This document shows positions 14,912-20,983 of a stretch of DNA of 20,983 nt, one piece after another. Under the pieces are notes generated by a model, which saw only the letters and a list, made by a program, of their open reading frames with translations, was not told where the DNA came from and made no database searches. Location: positions 1 through 20,983 of the forward strand of contig JAEWED010000193.1 in NCBI GenBank assembly GCA_023389745.1, read 5' to 3'. How positions within the stretch are numbered: position 1 is the stretch's first letter; the number at the start of each line of letters is the position of its first letter. This DNA is from Actinomycetes bacterium. Lineage in GTDB: Bacteria > Actinomycetota > Acidimicrobiia > Acidimicrobiales > Microtrichaceae. The position numbers and the translations under genes are program-made.

Positions 14912-16276
14912 TCATTCAGCGGCAGCGAGCACCGCGTCGGCCAGCCCCTCGAGCTCGTCGACCACCTGCTCGTGCGCGACCCGTCGCGAGCGCCCGTCCT
15001 CGACGATGCGCTCACCACCGACCCACACGTGGCGCACGTCGCCACGACCCGCGGCGTACACCAGCGTCGAGATCGGGTCGTACACCGGGCGGGTGTGGGC
15101 CCGGTCCAGGTCGACCGCGACCAGGTCGGCGAGCTTGCCGACCTCGATCGACCCGAGCCGGTCGGACAGACCCAGCGCGGCAGCGCCGTGCAACGTCGCC
15201 ATGCGCAGCACGGTGTGCGCCGGGGTCGCGGTCGGGTCGCCCGCCACCCCCTTGTGCAGCAGCGCGGCGAGGCGCATGGCCGCGAACATGTCGAGGTCGT
15301 TCGAGCTGGCCGCGCCGTCGGTGCCGAGTGCGACGTTCACCCCTGCGGCCAGCAGGTCCGGGACCCGGGCGACGCCCGCGGCGAGCTTCAGGTTCGACGC
15401 CGGGCAGTGGGCGACGGTCGCGCCGGTGGACGCGATGCGGGCGATCTCGTCGTCGTCCAGGTGCACGCCGTGGGCGAGCACGGTGAACGGTCCGAGCAGG
15501 CCCAGGTCGTCGAGGTGCTCGACGGGTGTGCGACCGCGAGCGGCGCGCACGGTGTCGACCTCGTGCCGGGTCTCGGACGCGTGGATGTGCAGGATCGCGT
15601 CGTAGGTCTCGCGCAGCGAGCCGACCATCGAGAGCAGCTCTGGTGAGGCCAGGTAGGTCGAGTGCGGGCCGAGCATCGGCCGCAGCGGGTTGCCGGCGGG
15701 TCGGTCGTCGAGCCAGCGCGCCGCCTGGTCGATCCGACGGTCGTCCGGGCCGGGCTGGTCCAACAGGACCGGGCCGCCGAACATGCGCAGGCCGACCTCG
15801 TCGGCCGCGGCGATGCCGGCCTCGGCGAAGTAGTACATGTCGAGCGCCGAGGTGACCCCACCGGTCACGCTCTCGAGCGCGGCGGCACGGGTGGCGACGC
15901 CGACACGTGCGGCGTCGACGACCTTCGCCTCGGCGGGCAGCAGACGGTCGAGGAAGCTCTGCAGGTCGCGGTCATCGGCGAGCCCCCGGAACATGGTCAT
16001 GCCGAGGTGGGTGTGGGCGTTGACCAGCCCCGGGATCAGCGCGTGCGGACCGAGCGCGACGTGGGTCGCGTCCGGGTGCTCCGCCACGAGCGCGGCGCGC
16101 TCGCCGACCGCGGTGATGCGTCCCTGGGTGACGACGACCGCGCCGTCGTCGACGACCCGGTCGTCGGGATCGACGGTGATCACCCAGTCGGCACTGATGA
16201 CCGTGTGACTGGGTGAGGTGGCACTGGGCGTGGCACTGGGTGAGTCGCTCGGGGTCTCCATCGGCGGGCGGTCCAT
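14912..16276 (-). CDS. Amidohydrolase, S-adenosylhomocysteine/methylthioadenosine deaminase-like (TRZ/ATZ family)
   Basis: A 454-residue metal-dependent hydrolase. Related enzymes deaminate S-adenosylhomocysteine, 5'-methylthioadenosine or adenosine, and others dechlorinate or deaminate triazines; the exact substrate is uncertain. Metal and catalytic residues are visible: H88 and H90 (VNAHTHLGM), H232 with E235 (HIHASET), H269 (LAHGVHL) and D320 (LGTDGAASSNDLDM). GKLADLVAVDLD near the end is the usual C-terminal beta-sandwich return. The first 24 residues are odd: a Ser/Pro/Thr-rich stretch (SPSATPSATSPS) encoded by short imperfect GTGGCACTGGG repeats. TAACGT (16283-16288) 6 nt before ATG 16276 supports the long start; ATG 16261 is the alternative. 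It is divergent from the flavin-reductase-like gene. Confidence 0.9.
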   Translation of the reverse strand: MDRPPMETPSDSPSATPSATSPSHTVISADWVITVDPDDRVVDDGAVVVTQGRITAVGERAALVAEHPDATHVALGPHALIPGLVNAHTHLGMTMFRGLADDRDLQSFLDRLLPAEAKVVDAARVGVATRAAALESVTGGVTSALDMYYFAEAGIAAADEVGLRMFGGPVLLDQPGPDDRRIDQAARWLDDRPAGNPLRPMLGPHSTYLASPELLSMVGSLRETYDAILHIHASETRHEVDTVRAARGRTPVEHLDDLGLLGPFTVLAHGVHLDDDEIARIASTGATVAHCPASNLKLAAGVARVPDLLAAGVNVALGTDGAASSNDLDMFAAMRLAALLHKGVAGDPTATPAHTVLRMATLHGAAALGLSDRLGSIEVGKLADLVAVDLDRAHTRPVYDPISTLVYAAGRGDVRHVWVGGERIVEDGRSRRVAHEQVVDELEGLADAVLAAAE

Positions 16277-16282
16277 CGGTCG

Positions 16283-16288
16283 ACGTTA
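16283..16288 (-). promoter_or_regulatory. -10 box of the amidohydrolase gene (leaderless)
   Basis: TAACGT on the minus strand, then 6 nt, then ATG 16276. It favours the longer N-terminus. Confidence 0.6.
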
Positions 16289-16343
16289 GCCAGCGGCCTC
16301 GGGTGCCCCGGTGCCCCGGCGCCCCCTTGCCGCCTCGCTGCGC

Positions 16344-16349
16344 GACGCT
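16344..16349 (+). promoter_or_regulatory. Weak -10 box of the flavin-reductase-like gene
   Basis: GACGCT lies 6 nt before ATG 16356. It keeps the A and final T of TAnnnT. It supports the start at 16356 rather than 45 bases earlier at the frame's first ATG. Confidence 0.35.
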
Positions 16350-16355
16350 GGGCGG

Positions 16356-16844
16356 ATGTCCGAGCAGAGCACCTTCGACCGTCTCATCCTCTCGACCGAT
16401 CCGTCGATGCTCATCGTCACGGCCAACGGCCCCGACGGTCCGGCGGGATGTCTCATCGGGTTCTCGACCCAGGCGAGCATCCAGCCCGAGCGTCACCTGG
16501 TGCTGCTCTCGAAGCAGAACCGGACCTACAAGGTGGCGCAGGACTCGCCGGTGCTCGTCGTGCACGTGCTGCGGGAGTCGGACGTCGAGCTGGCCGAGCA
16601 CTTCGGCGGGACGACCGGGGACGACATCGACAAGTTCGCCGGGATCGACACCGTCGAGGGTCCCGGCGGCGTGCCGATCATCGAAGGGCTCGACTGGTTC
16701 GCCGGGCGGGTGCTGCGCCAGTTCGACTGCGGCGACCACGTGGGCTTCCTGCTGGCCGCGCACGACGGCTCCGCGCTGCGGGCCGACGAGCCGCCGCTGG
16801 TCCTCGGTGCTGCAGAGCACATCGAGCCCGGCCACTCGGCCTGA
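16356..16844 (+). CDS. Flavin reductase-like FMN-binding split-barrel protein
   Basis: A 162-residue protein resembling the flavin reductase-like domain, which binds FMN and often supplies reduced flavin to a partner monooxygenase. The split-barrel pattern is visible: MLIVTANGPDGPAGCLIGFSTQASIQPERHLVLLSKQNRTY (about 18-58), then PVLVVHVLRESDVELAEHFGG, and a late FDCGDHVGFLLAAHDG block that is typical of the dimer and flavin region. The length is normal. No flavin-dependent monooxygenase is next to it, so the partner is unknown. The final codons (GHSA-stop) lie inside tandem repeat G, which copies the gene's 3' end twice more. It is divergent from the amidohydrolase and convergent with the 17067 lipoprotein gene. 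Confidence 0.87.
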   Translation: MSEQSTFDRLILSTDPSMLIVTANGPDGPAGCLIGFSTQASIQPERHLVLLSKQNRTYKVAQDSPVLVVHVLRESDVELAEHFGGTTGDDIDKFAGIDTVEGPGGVPIIEGLDWFAGRVLRQFDCGDHVGFLLAAHDGSALRADEPPLVLGAAEHIEPGHSA

Positions 16845-16902
16845 GAGAGGGGCAGCCACTCGGCCTGAGAGAGGGGCAGCCACTCGGCCCGAGAGAGGGA
16901 CA
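16831..16902. repeat. Tandem repeat G: three 24-bp units spanning the stop codon
   Basis: The unit GCCACTCGGCCTGAGAGAGG plus GGCA occurs at 16831-16854, 16855-16878 and 16879-16902; the third has CCGA for CTGA and GACA for GGCA. The first unit contains the last codons and TGA of the flavin-reductase-like gene. The 24-bp period keeps frame. The result is a tandem duplication of the gene's 3' end. Confidence 0.95.
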
Positions 16903-16933
16903 GCCCCCGGTGTTCCCACACCGACGCGCCCGC

Positions 16934-17043
16934 GACCGTCCCGAAGAACTGGACGGTCTGGCGGGACCGGTCCGACACCGTCCCGAAAAACTGGACGGTT
17001 CGGTGACGTTCGGTCACACCGTCCAGTTTTTCGGGACGGTGTG
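16934..17043. repeat. REP-like hairpin family B, locus 2 (three units, two forming a 25-bp inverted repeat)
   Basis: Unit 1 (16934-16958) and unit 2 (16977-16999) read CCGTCC-cgaagaact/cgaaaaact-GGACGG. Unit 3 (17015-17043) is unit 2 inverted, with loop agtttttcg. Positions 16975-16999 and 17018-17042 are perfect 25-bp inverted repeats separated by 18 nt, which include a further GTGAC/GTCAC dyad. This head-to-head pairing is like a BIME of REP elements. It lies between convergent genes and matches locus 1 at 4201-4310 in both stem and loop. Confidence 0.92.
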
Positions 17044-17066
17044 GCGCCGTTCGGTGGCGGGTGCCC

Positions 17067-17660
17067 TCAGCTCCGCTCGACGTCGTACTCGGTGCCGTCG
17101 GCACGTCCGAGTAGGCGTCCGCTGCCCCGCAACCCGGTCACGCCGATGTACACCCGCGGCGGGTCGCCCGCGATCCGGTCGTAGGACACCGAGGTGATCG
17201 ACTCCTCCTCGAGGTCAACGCCGTCGTAGGTCGCCTCGATCAGCGCGGGGATGCGGTCCCAGGCGATCGCTCCCGGCACGAACGTGACGTCGTCGAACTG
17301 CTCGATCTCGTGCACCGAGACCGAGACCGGCGTCGAGGTCCACTCGCCCTCGCGGTAGACCCAGTCGTCCATGTTCTCGGGCCGCTCGGGGTCGCGGATC
17401 TGGGCGCGGACCGTGTCCTCGGTGAGGGTCAGCCGGCGCAGCTGGGGCACCTCGCCGAACTGGTCGCGCAGCAGCTTCGGCACCGACGACGCGTCCTCCA
17501 GGTAGTCGACCGGCGAGACCCGCGCCGTCGTGTCGGTCCCGCCGGAGCCGTCGGCGCCACCAGCACCACCAGCACCGTCGTCGGCGCTGCAGCCCGCAGC
17601 GACCGACGCGGCCAGGCCGACCGCGACCAGCACCACCCTCACCGTTCGCCTCGTCCTCAC
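17067..17660 (-). CDS. Lipoprotein of unknown function
   Basis: A 197-residue lipoprotein. The start is GTG 17660, reading RTRRTVRVVLVAVGLAAS then the lipobox VAAGC with Cys24. A flexible Gly/Ala/Asp/Thr segment follows (26-47). The mature domain has two similar-looking alpha/beta halves: about 50-115 (YLEDASSVPKLLRDQFG, then LRRLTLTEDTVRAQIRDP) and about 125-190 (AWDRIPALIEATYDG, then ITSVSYDRIAGDPPRVYIGV). Each has a helix followed by strands, a pattern seen in PepSY- and DUF-type actinobacterial lipoproteins; I do not recognise the family. The longer open frame to 17891 is rejected because the lipoprotein signal begins at this GTG and a CAAGCT box lies 7 nt upstream. It is divergent from the SnoaL-like gene. 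Confidence 0.8.
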   Translation of the reverse strand: MRTRRTVRVVLVAVGLAASVAAGCSADDGAGGAGGADGSGGTDTTARVSPVDYLEDASSVPKLLRDQFGEVPQLRRLTLTEDTVRAQIRDPERPENMDDWVYREGEWTSTPVSVSVHEIEQFDDVTFVPGAIAWDRIPALIEATYDGVDLEEESITSVSYDRIAGDPPRVYIGVTGLRGSGRLLGRADGTEYDVERS

Positions 17661-17661
17661 G

Positions 17662-17689
17662 TTCGACAGCTTGCCCCCACCGCTAGGGT
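17662..17689 (+). promoter_or_regulatory. Probable promoter of the SnoaL-like gene
   Basis: TTCGAC (17662-17667), 16 bp, then TAGGGT (17684-17689) on the plus strand. It would give a leader of about 70 nt ending in AGGGGGACAC before ATG 17764. On the minus strand the same interval contains CAAGCT (17668-17673), 7 nt before the GTG at 17660, so divergent promoters overlap. Confidence 0.45.
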
Positions 17690-17763
17690 GCCGGCACCTC
17701 GACTCCACCGGGTCGAGACCGTGACCGACGCTCGACCACGCAGCTCGACCACCAGGGGGACAC

Positions 17764-18213
17764 ATGGCGGACGACAACGATCCGACCGGCAACCGCTCGA
17801 CCGAGAATGCGGCGCGCATCGAACGGTTCTGGGAGGACCTGTTCCGCCGCGACTTCGATGCGGTCGGCGCCTGGTTCACCCCGCAGGGCAACTACCGCGA
17901 CGTGCCCGCGCCGGAAGAGGGCGCCTTCGGCCCCGCCGAGGTCGCCGCACGACTCCGCCTCGGCATCGAGCCGCTCGCGAAGTACGAGCACGTCCCCGGC
18001 TGGACGATCATCGCCCAGGGCGACACCGTCGTGACCGAGCACGTCGAGCGCTGGACCTGGGCGAGCGGCGAGACCGTCGACCTGCCCTTCGTGTCGGTCC
18101 ACGAGTTCGAGGGCGAGCAGGTCAGCCGCTGGTGGGACTACTGGGACATGAGCACCCTGATGAACGCCGCCCCCGAGGAGTGGGTGGTGCACATCATGCA
18201 GGGCTACAAGTAG
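17764..18213 (+). CDS. SnoaL-like/limonene-1,2-epoxide hydrolase-like protein (NTF2 fold)
   Basis: A 149-residue small protein of the NTF2-like fold. The sequence order fits limonene-1,2-epoxide hydrolase/SnoaL relatives: N-terminal helix IERFWEDLFRRDFDAVGAWFTPQGNYRDVP, then GIEPLAKYEHVPGWTIIAQGDTVVTEHVERWTWASG, then VSVHEFEGEQVSRWWDYWDM. The WWDYWD aspartate matches the catalytic Asp position of the epoxide hydrolase, but the usual Asn after Tyr in the active site is Arg here (NYRD), and the R-x-D pair is not clean, so the reaction is uncertain. ATG 17764 has a strong AGGGGGA ribosome site 3-4 nt upstream of it. The last five codons (MQGYK) and the TAG begin tandem repeat H. It converges on the anti-sigma gene. 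Confidence 0.82.
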   Translation: MADDNDPTGNRSTENAARIERFWEDLFRRDFDAVGAWFTPQGNYRDVPAPEEGAFGPAEVAARLRLGIEPLAKYEHVPGWTIIAQGDTVVTEHVERWTWASGETVDLPFVSVHEFEGEQVSRWWDYWDMSTLMNAAPEEWVVHIMQGYK

Positions 18214-18305
18214 CCGTATGCAGGGCTACAAGTAGCCGTATGCAGGGCTACGAGTAGCCGTATGCAGGGCTACGAGTAGCCGCATGCAGGGCGACGAGTA
18301 GCCGC
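18196..18305. repeat. Tandem repeat H: five 22-bp palindrome-bearing units spanning the stop codon
   Basis: Units at 18196, 18218, 18240, 18262 and 18284 read ATGCAGGGCTAC(A/G)AGTAGCC plus GT or GC; the last has GGCGAC. Each holds the dyad GGCTAC-nA-GTAGCC. The first unit contains the last five codons and TAG of the SnoaL-like gene, so the array is a fivefold copy of the gene's end. It fills most of the 127 bp between this gene and the convergent anti-sigma gene. Confidence 0.96.
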
Positions 18306-18340
18306 CGGGGCGCTGCCCGGCCGAGTTCAGCCGACCAGGT

Positions 18341-18694
18341 TCAGTCGAGCGCGTCGAGGTCGGGCACCGGCTCGGTCCCGTCGCACAGCGAGGTGCAGAA
18401 CTTCTGCAACCGTGCCGCGGTGTCGCTCGGGAGGTCCGGCCGGCAGCGGCCGAGCGCTTCGAGGATGCGCTGGTAGACGGCGAACTCGGACTCGCACGGC
18501 GGGCAGTCACCCAGGTGCTCGGCCACCAGCGCGCCCGTCGCCGGGTCGGTGTTGTGGTCGAGGTAGGCCTGGATGAGCTCGTTCGCCTCGGTGCACGACA
18601 TCTGGCCCGGACCCCCGCAGAGGCCGGAGGCTTCGGACAGCGGCACCAACGGCGGGTTCGCCAACCGGGGCGGGTCGACCGACTCGGGACTCAT
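18341..18694 (-). CDS. Zinc-binding anti-sigma factor (RsrA/mycothiol-system type)
   Basis: A 117-residue cytosolic anti-sigma factor predicted to hold the adjacent ECF sigma factor inactive until oxidised. The zinc motif is clear: H60-x3-C64-x2-C67 (EHLGDCPPCESEF). C34 in SCTEANELIQAYLD aligns with the fourth ligand (Cys11) of S. coelicolor RsrA, so the redox-responsive set C/H/C/C appears complete. It carries an extra N-terminal ~25 residues with C26 and a late C100-x3-C104 pair. The ATG overlaps the sigma stop as ATGA (18691-18694), which implies translational coupling in a fixed ratio. It has no membrane segment. The assignment as sensor of thiol stress is from family knowledge and not shown by the sequence itself. 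Confidence 0.9.
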   Translation of the reverse strand: MSPESVDPPRLANPPLVPLSEASGLCGGPGQMSCTEANELIQAYLDHNTDPATGALVAEHLGDCPPCESEFAVYQRILEALGRCRPDLPSDTAARLQKFCTSLCDGTEPVPDLDALD

Positions 18695-19407
18695 CGCGCT
18701 GCTCCTGAGGTGTCGTCCGCACTGGACCCGCCGTCGCGCTGATCGTCGGCGAGCGGTTCGAGTGCGGTGTCGCGGACAGGCCCGGGACCGAACCCGGCGG
18801 GTACGAGCAGGTCCCTGATGCGGCGTCGGGCACGGTGCAATCGGCTCATCACCGTGCCGAGGGGCACGTCGAGCACGTCGGCGGCCTCTTGATAGGTCAG
18901 CCCGTCGACGTCGACGAGCTCGACGACCCGGCGGAAGTTCTCGGGCAGCTCGGTGAGCGCCGCGGTGACCGCCGAGTCGAACTCGTGGTCCTCGGCGCGC
19001 TTCTCGACCTCGTCGACCTCGGTGCGGGGACCGCGCTCCTCGGCGATGTCGGGATCGGAGAGCAGCTCGGGGCGGCGCCGCCGGTGCCGGTTGCGTTCGG
19101 TGTTGCGCAGGATCGTCAACAGCCAGGCCCGTGGGTAGCGGCCGTCGAAGCTGTCGATCGCCTTGTAGGCGCGCAGCAGGCTCTCCTGCACCAGGTCCTC
19201 GGCATCGGCGCGGTTGCGGGTGAGCGACATGGCGACACGCCACATCACGTCGACCTCTGGCAGGACCAGCCGGTTGAACACCTGATCACCGGTCTCCCCC
19301 TCGAGCACGCGGGACTGCGGAGGGGGTGCCACTGCGACGGTCATGTCATCGGGAACGCCGTCACCTGGCGTGGGATTCCCGGGTTCGCCGTCGACAGTCA
19401 TCGACAT
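18691..19407 (-). CDS. ECF RNA polymerase sigma factor (SigR/SigH-like)
   Basis: A 238-residue group 4 sigma factor. Region 2 is at about 48-112 (EVDVMWRVAMSLTRNRADAEDLVQESLLRAYKAIDSFDGRYPRAWLLTILRNTERNRHRRRRP) and region 4 at about 145-200 (ALTELPENFRRVVELVDVDGLTYQEAADVLDVPLGTVMSRLHRARRRIRDLL). The partner zinc anti-sigma factor downstream, overlapping by ATGA, points to a SigR/RsrA-type thiol-oxidative stress pair. The N-terminal ~45 residues and the acidic/Ser-rich C-terminal ~35 residues are extra relative to the core. ATG 19407 was chosen for its GGGGG ribosome-site sequence; ATG 19344 (MTVAVAPPP) is the alternative. I did not find a clear GGAAT-type autoregulated promoter. It is divergent from the aldehyde dehydrogenase. 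Confidence 0.92.
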   Translation of the reverse strand: MSMTVDGEPGNPTPGDGVPDDMTVAVAPPPQSRVLEGETGDQVFNRLVLPEVDVMWRVAMSLTRNRADAEDLVQESLLRAYKAIDSFDGRYPRAWLLTILRNTERNRHRRRRPELLSDPDIAEERGPRTEVDEVEKRAEDHEFDSAVTAALTELPENFRRVVELVDVDGLTYQEAADVLDVPLGTVMSRLHRARRRIRDLLVPAGFGPGPVRDTALEPLADDQRDGGSSADDTSGAAR

Positions 19408-19439
19408 CAACGGTACCCCCACCCGACCCCCGAAGAACT

Positions 19440-19462
19440 CCTGACGAGGCGTCAGGTAGCCT
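19440..19462 (+). promoter_or_regulatory. Palindromic operator abutting the -10 box of the aldehyde dehydrogenase gene
   Basis: CCTGACGAGGCGTCAGG (19440-19456) is a perfect 17-bp dyad with 7-bp arms. It ends exactly where TAGCCT (19457-19462), a TAnnnT -10, begins, so it fills the -35/-10 spacer. The leader then runs about 55-60 nt to GTG 19526 with AGGGGGAACAAC before it. The site also lies 33 bp upstream of the sigma factor start, so it could control both genes. The regulator is unknown. Confidence 0.55.
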
Positions 19463-19525
19463 GTCGGGCACCGACGACACGAGCGCCGCGACCCCGCGAG
19501 GCGCCGTCGATCCAGGGGGAACAAC

Positions 19526-20983
19526 GTGACGGACTACAAGCAGCTCTATATCGGCGGCGAGTGGGTCGACCCGGCGGGTCAGGACCGCTTCGAGGTCGTC
19601 AACCCGGCGACGCTCGAGGTGATCGGATCGACCCCCGAGGGCACCGAGGCCGACATCGATCGTGCCGTGGCCGCCGCCCGCGCCGCCCTCGACTCGGGCC
19701 CGTGGGCGAACAGCACCGCCGCCGAGCGCCTCGAGATCATGCGGTCGCTGCAGGCCAAGCTGCTCGAGGCGGCCGACGAGCTGGCCAACCTGGTGACGGC
19801 GGAGGTCGGCGCCACCATCCTCTTCTCGCACTTCGGTCAGATCGGCGCCACGAACATGGTGCTCGACGCCTACGTGAACGTGCTCCAGGACTACCGCTTC
19901 GAAGAGGTCCGCCAGGACGTGCTCGGCCCGGCGCTGGTCCGCAAGGAGCCCGTCGGCGTCGTCGCCGGCATCATCCCGTGGAACGTCCCGCTGTTCATCA
20001 CGATGCTGAAGTTCGCCCCGACGCTCGCGTCGGGCTCCACGATGGTGCTCAAGCCGGCCCCCGACACGCCGCTGTCCGCGTTCCGCTTCGCCGAGCTCGC
20101 CGCCGAGGCCGGCGTGCCGGCCGGTGTGCTCAACGTCGTGCCCGCCGACCGTGAGGTCAGCGAGTACCTGGTGCGCCACGCGGGCGTCGACAAGGTCTCG
20201 TTCACCGGCTCCACCGCCGCCGGCCGCAAGATCGGCGCGATCTGCGGTGAGCAGCTCAAGCGCTGCACGCTCGAGCTCGGCGGCAAGTCCGCCGCGATCC
20301 TGCTCGACGACGTCGACATCGAGGGCGTGGCCGACGAGCTGCTCTCGGCGGGCATCATGAACAACGGTCAGGCGTGTGTCGCGCAGACCCGCATCCTCGC
20401 CCCGCAGTCGCGCTACGACGAGATCGTCGGCGTGCTCACCGAGAAGATGGCGTCGCAGAAGACCGGCGACCCCACCGACTTCGAGACGAACGTCGGCCCG
20501 CTCATCAACGAGGCGCAGCGTGACCGCGTCGAGGGCTACATCAAGATCGGTGTCGAAGAAGGAGCCCGCGTCGCGACCGGCGGCGGGCGTCCCGACGGCA
20601 CCGGCGACGGCTTCTTCGTCGAGCCGACCCTGTTCGCCGATGTCACCAACGACATGCGCATCGCCCAGGAGGAGATCTTCGGGCCGGTCGTGTCGGTCAT
20701 CGCCTACGACGGCGTCGACCAGGCCGTCGAGATCGCGAACGACTCCGACTACGGCCTGTCGGGCTCGGTGTGGGGCGGCGACGTCGACGCAGCCCTCGAC
20801 GTGGCACGCCGCGTGCGCACCGGCACCTACGCGATCAACGCGTACGGCATGGCGTTCGGCTCGCCCTTCGGCGGCTACAAGAACTCCGGCCTGGGTCGCG
20901 AGATGGGCCCCGAGGGCCTCGAGGAGTTCCTCGAGTACAAGACGATCAACCTGCCCGCCGGCACGGAGCCCACGCTCAAGTAC
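19526..20983 (+). CDS. NAD(P)-dependent aldehyde dehydrogenase (3' end outside window)
   Basis: 486 residues are visible and no stop is reached; typical aldehyde dehydrogenases have about 480-500, so only a few residues are probably missing. It oxidises an aldehyde to the carboxylate. The catalytic features are present: N153 (IIPWNVP), K176 (MVLKPAP), the nucleotide-binding FTGSTAAGRKIG (227-238), E250 (LELGGKS), nucleophile C284 (NNGQACVAQTRI), and EEIFGPVVSV. PFGGYKNSGLGREMGPEGLEEFLEYKT is the usual C-terminal block. The substrate is not predictable. The start is GTG 19526 with an AGGGGG ribosome site. The promoter carries a palindromic operator. It sits next to, and divergent from, a stress sigma factor. 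Confidence 0.94.
   Translation, partial: MTDYKQLYIGGEWVDPAGQDRFEVVNPATLEVIGSTPEGTEADIDRAVAAARAALDSGPWANSTAAERLEIMRSLQAKLLEAADELANLVTAEVGATILFSHFGQIGATNMVLDAYVNVLQDYRFEEVRQDVLGPALVRKEPVGVVAGIIPWNVPLFITMLKFAPTLASGSTMVLKPAPDTPLSAFRFAELAAEAGVPAGVLNVVPADREVSEYLVRHAGVDKVSFTGSTAAGRKIGAICGEQLKRCTLELGGKSAAILLDDVDIEGVADELLSAGIMNNGQACVAQTRILAPQSRYDEIVGVLTEKMASQKTGDPTDFETNVGPLINEAQRDRVEGYIKIGVEEGARVATGGGRPDGTGDGFFVEPTLFADVTNDMRIAQEEIFGPVVSVIAYDGVDQAVEIANDSDYGLSGSVWGGDVDAALDVARRVRTGTYAINAYGMAFGSPFGGYKNSGLGREMGPEGLEEFLEYKTINLPAGTEPTLKY

Noticed and set aside
18218..18305. Micro-ORFs encoding MQGYK/MQGYE repeated in array H
   Set aside because: They are copies of the preceding gene's end without ribosome sites; treated as repeat DNA, not genes.
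19408..19470. SigR-type GGAAT/GTT autoregulated promoter upstream of the sigma gene
   Set aside because: GGAGT and GTTG can be found but the spacing is about 25 bp, outside the 16-19 expected.

Overview
The window looks like a chromosomal segment from a high-GC actinobacterium. The evidence is the very GC-rich codon use, an SigR/RsrA-like sigma/anti-sigma pair, an actinobacterial style of FolD, many lipoproteins and secreted proteins with Ser/Thr linkers, and start codons placed about 6 nt after a TAnnnT box (leaderless mRNAs). The gene mix (amidase, alpha-methylacyl-CoA racemase-like enzyme, aldo/keto reductase, AMIN-like lipoprotein) would suit an Acidimicrobiia/Ilumatobacter-type organism. 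That placement is inference; no rRNA or other taxonomic marker is present.

Layout. 1-849: folD (minus, 3' end outside the window). 931-2217: a wHTH (AbiEi-type) plus DUF559 nuclease-like gene, bracketed by two inverted copies of a ~97-bp palindromic repeat. 2393-4129: a lipoprotein with a poly-Gln tail. 4332-5750: an amidase (minus). 5998-6831: a SAM methyltransferase (minus), divergent from an argJ-like gene (6899-8095). 8247-9374: a CoA-transferase family III/racemase (minus). 9786-11600: a secreted PKD-type protein with a TTTTAPTTTS linker (minus). 11889-12893: an aldo/keto reductase (minus), divergent from a 2-oxoglutarate/Fe(II) oxygenase (12935-13981). 14161-14829: an AMIN-like lipoprotein, followed by an amidohydrolase (14912-16276), both minus. 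16356-16844: a flavin-reductase-like protein. 17067-17660: a lipoprotein (minus), divergent from a SnoaL/epoxide-hydrolase-like gene (17764-18213). 18341-19407: an ECF sigma factor with a translationally coupled zinc anti-sigma factor (minus), divergent from an aldehyde dehydrogenase (19526 to the window end, 3' end missing).

Most genes are single transcription units. The only clear operon is sigma/anti-sigma, with an ATGA overlap. The genes do not form one obvious pathway; they are mainly housekeeping and catabolic or redox functions. No tRNA, rRNA, CRISPR array or insertion sequence was seen.

The most unusual feature is between the genes. At least eight kinds of palindromic or tandem repeat occupy the spaces downstream of stop codons. 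All five convergent gene junctions carry one, and divergent promoter regions are almost free of them. Two gene 3' ends (flavin-reductase-like and SnoaL-like) are themselves duplicated in tandem across the stop codon. One REP-like hairpin family, with a conserved loop, occurs at two loci 12.7 kb apart. No classical U-tract terminator was found. The best candidate for an undescribed system is the inverted-repeat-bounded AbiEi-DUF559 cassette.
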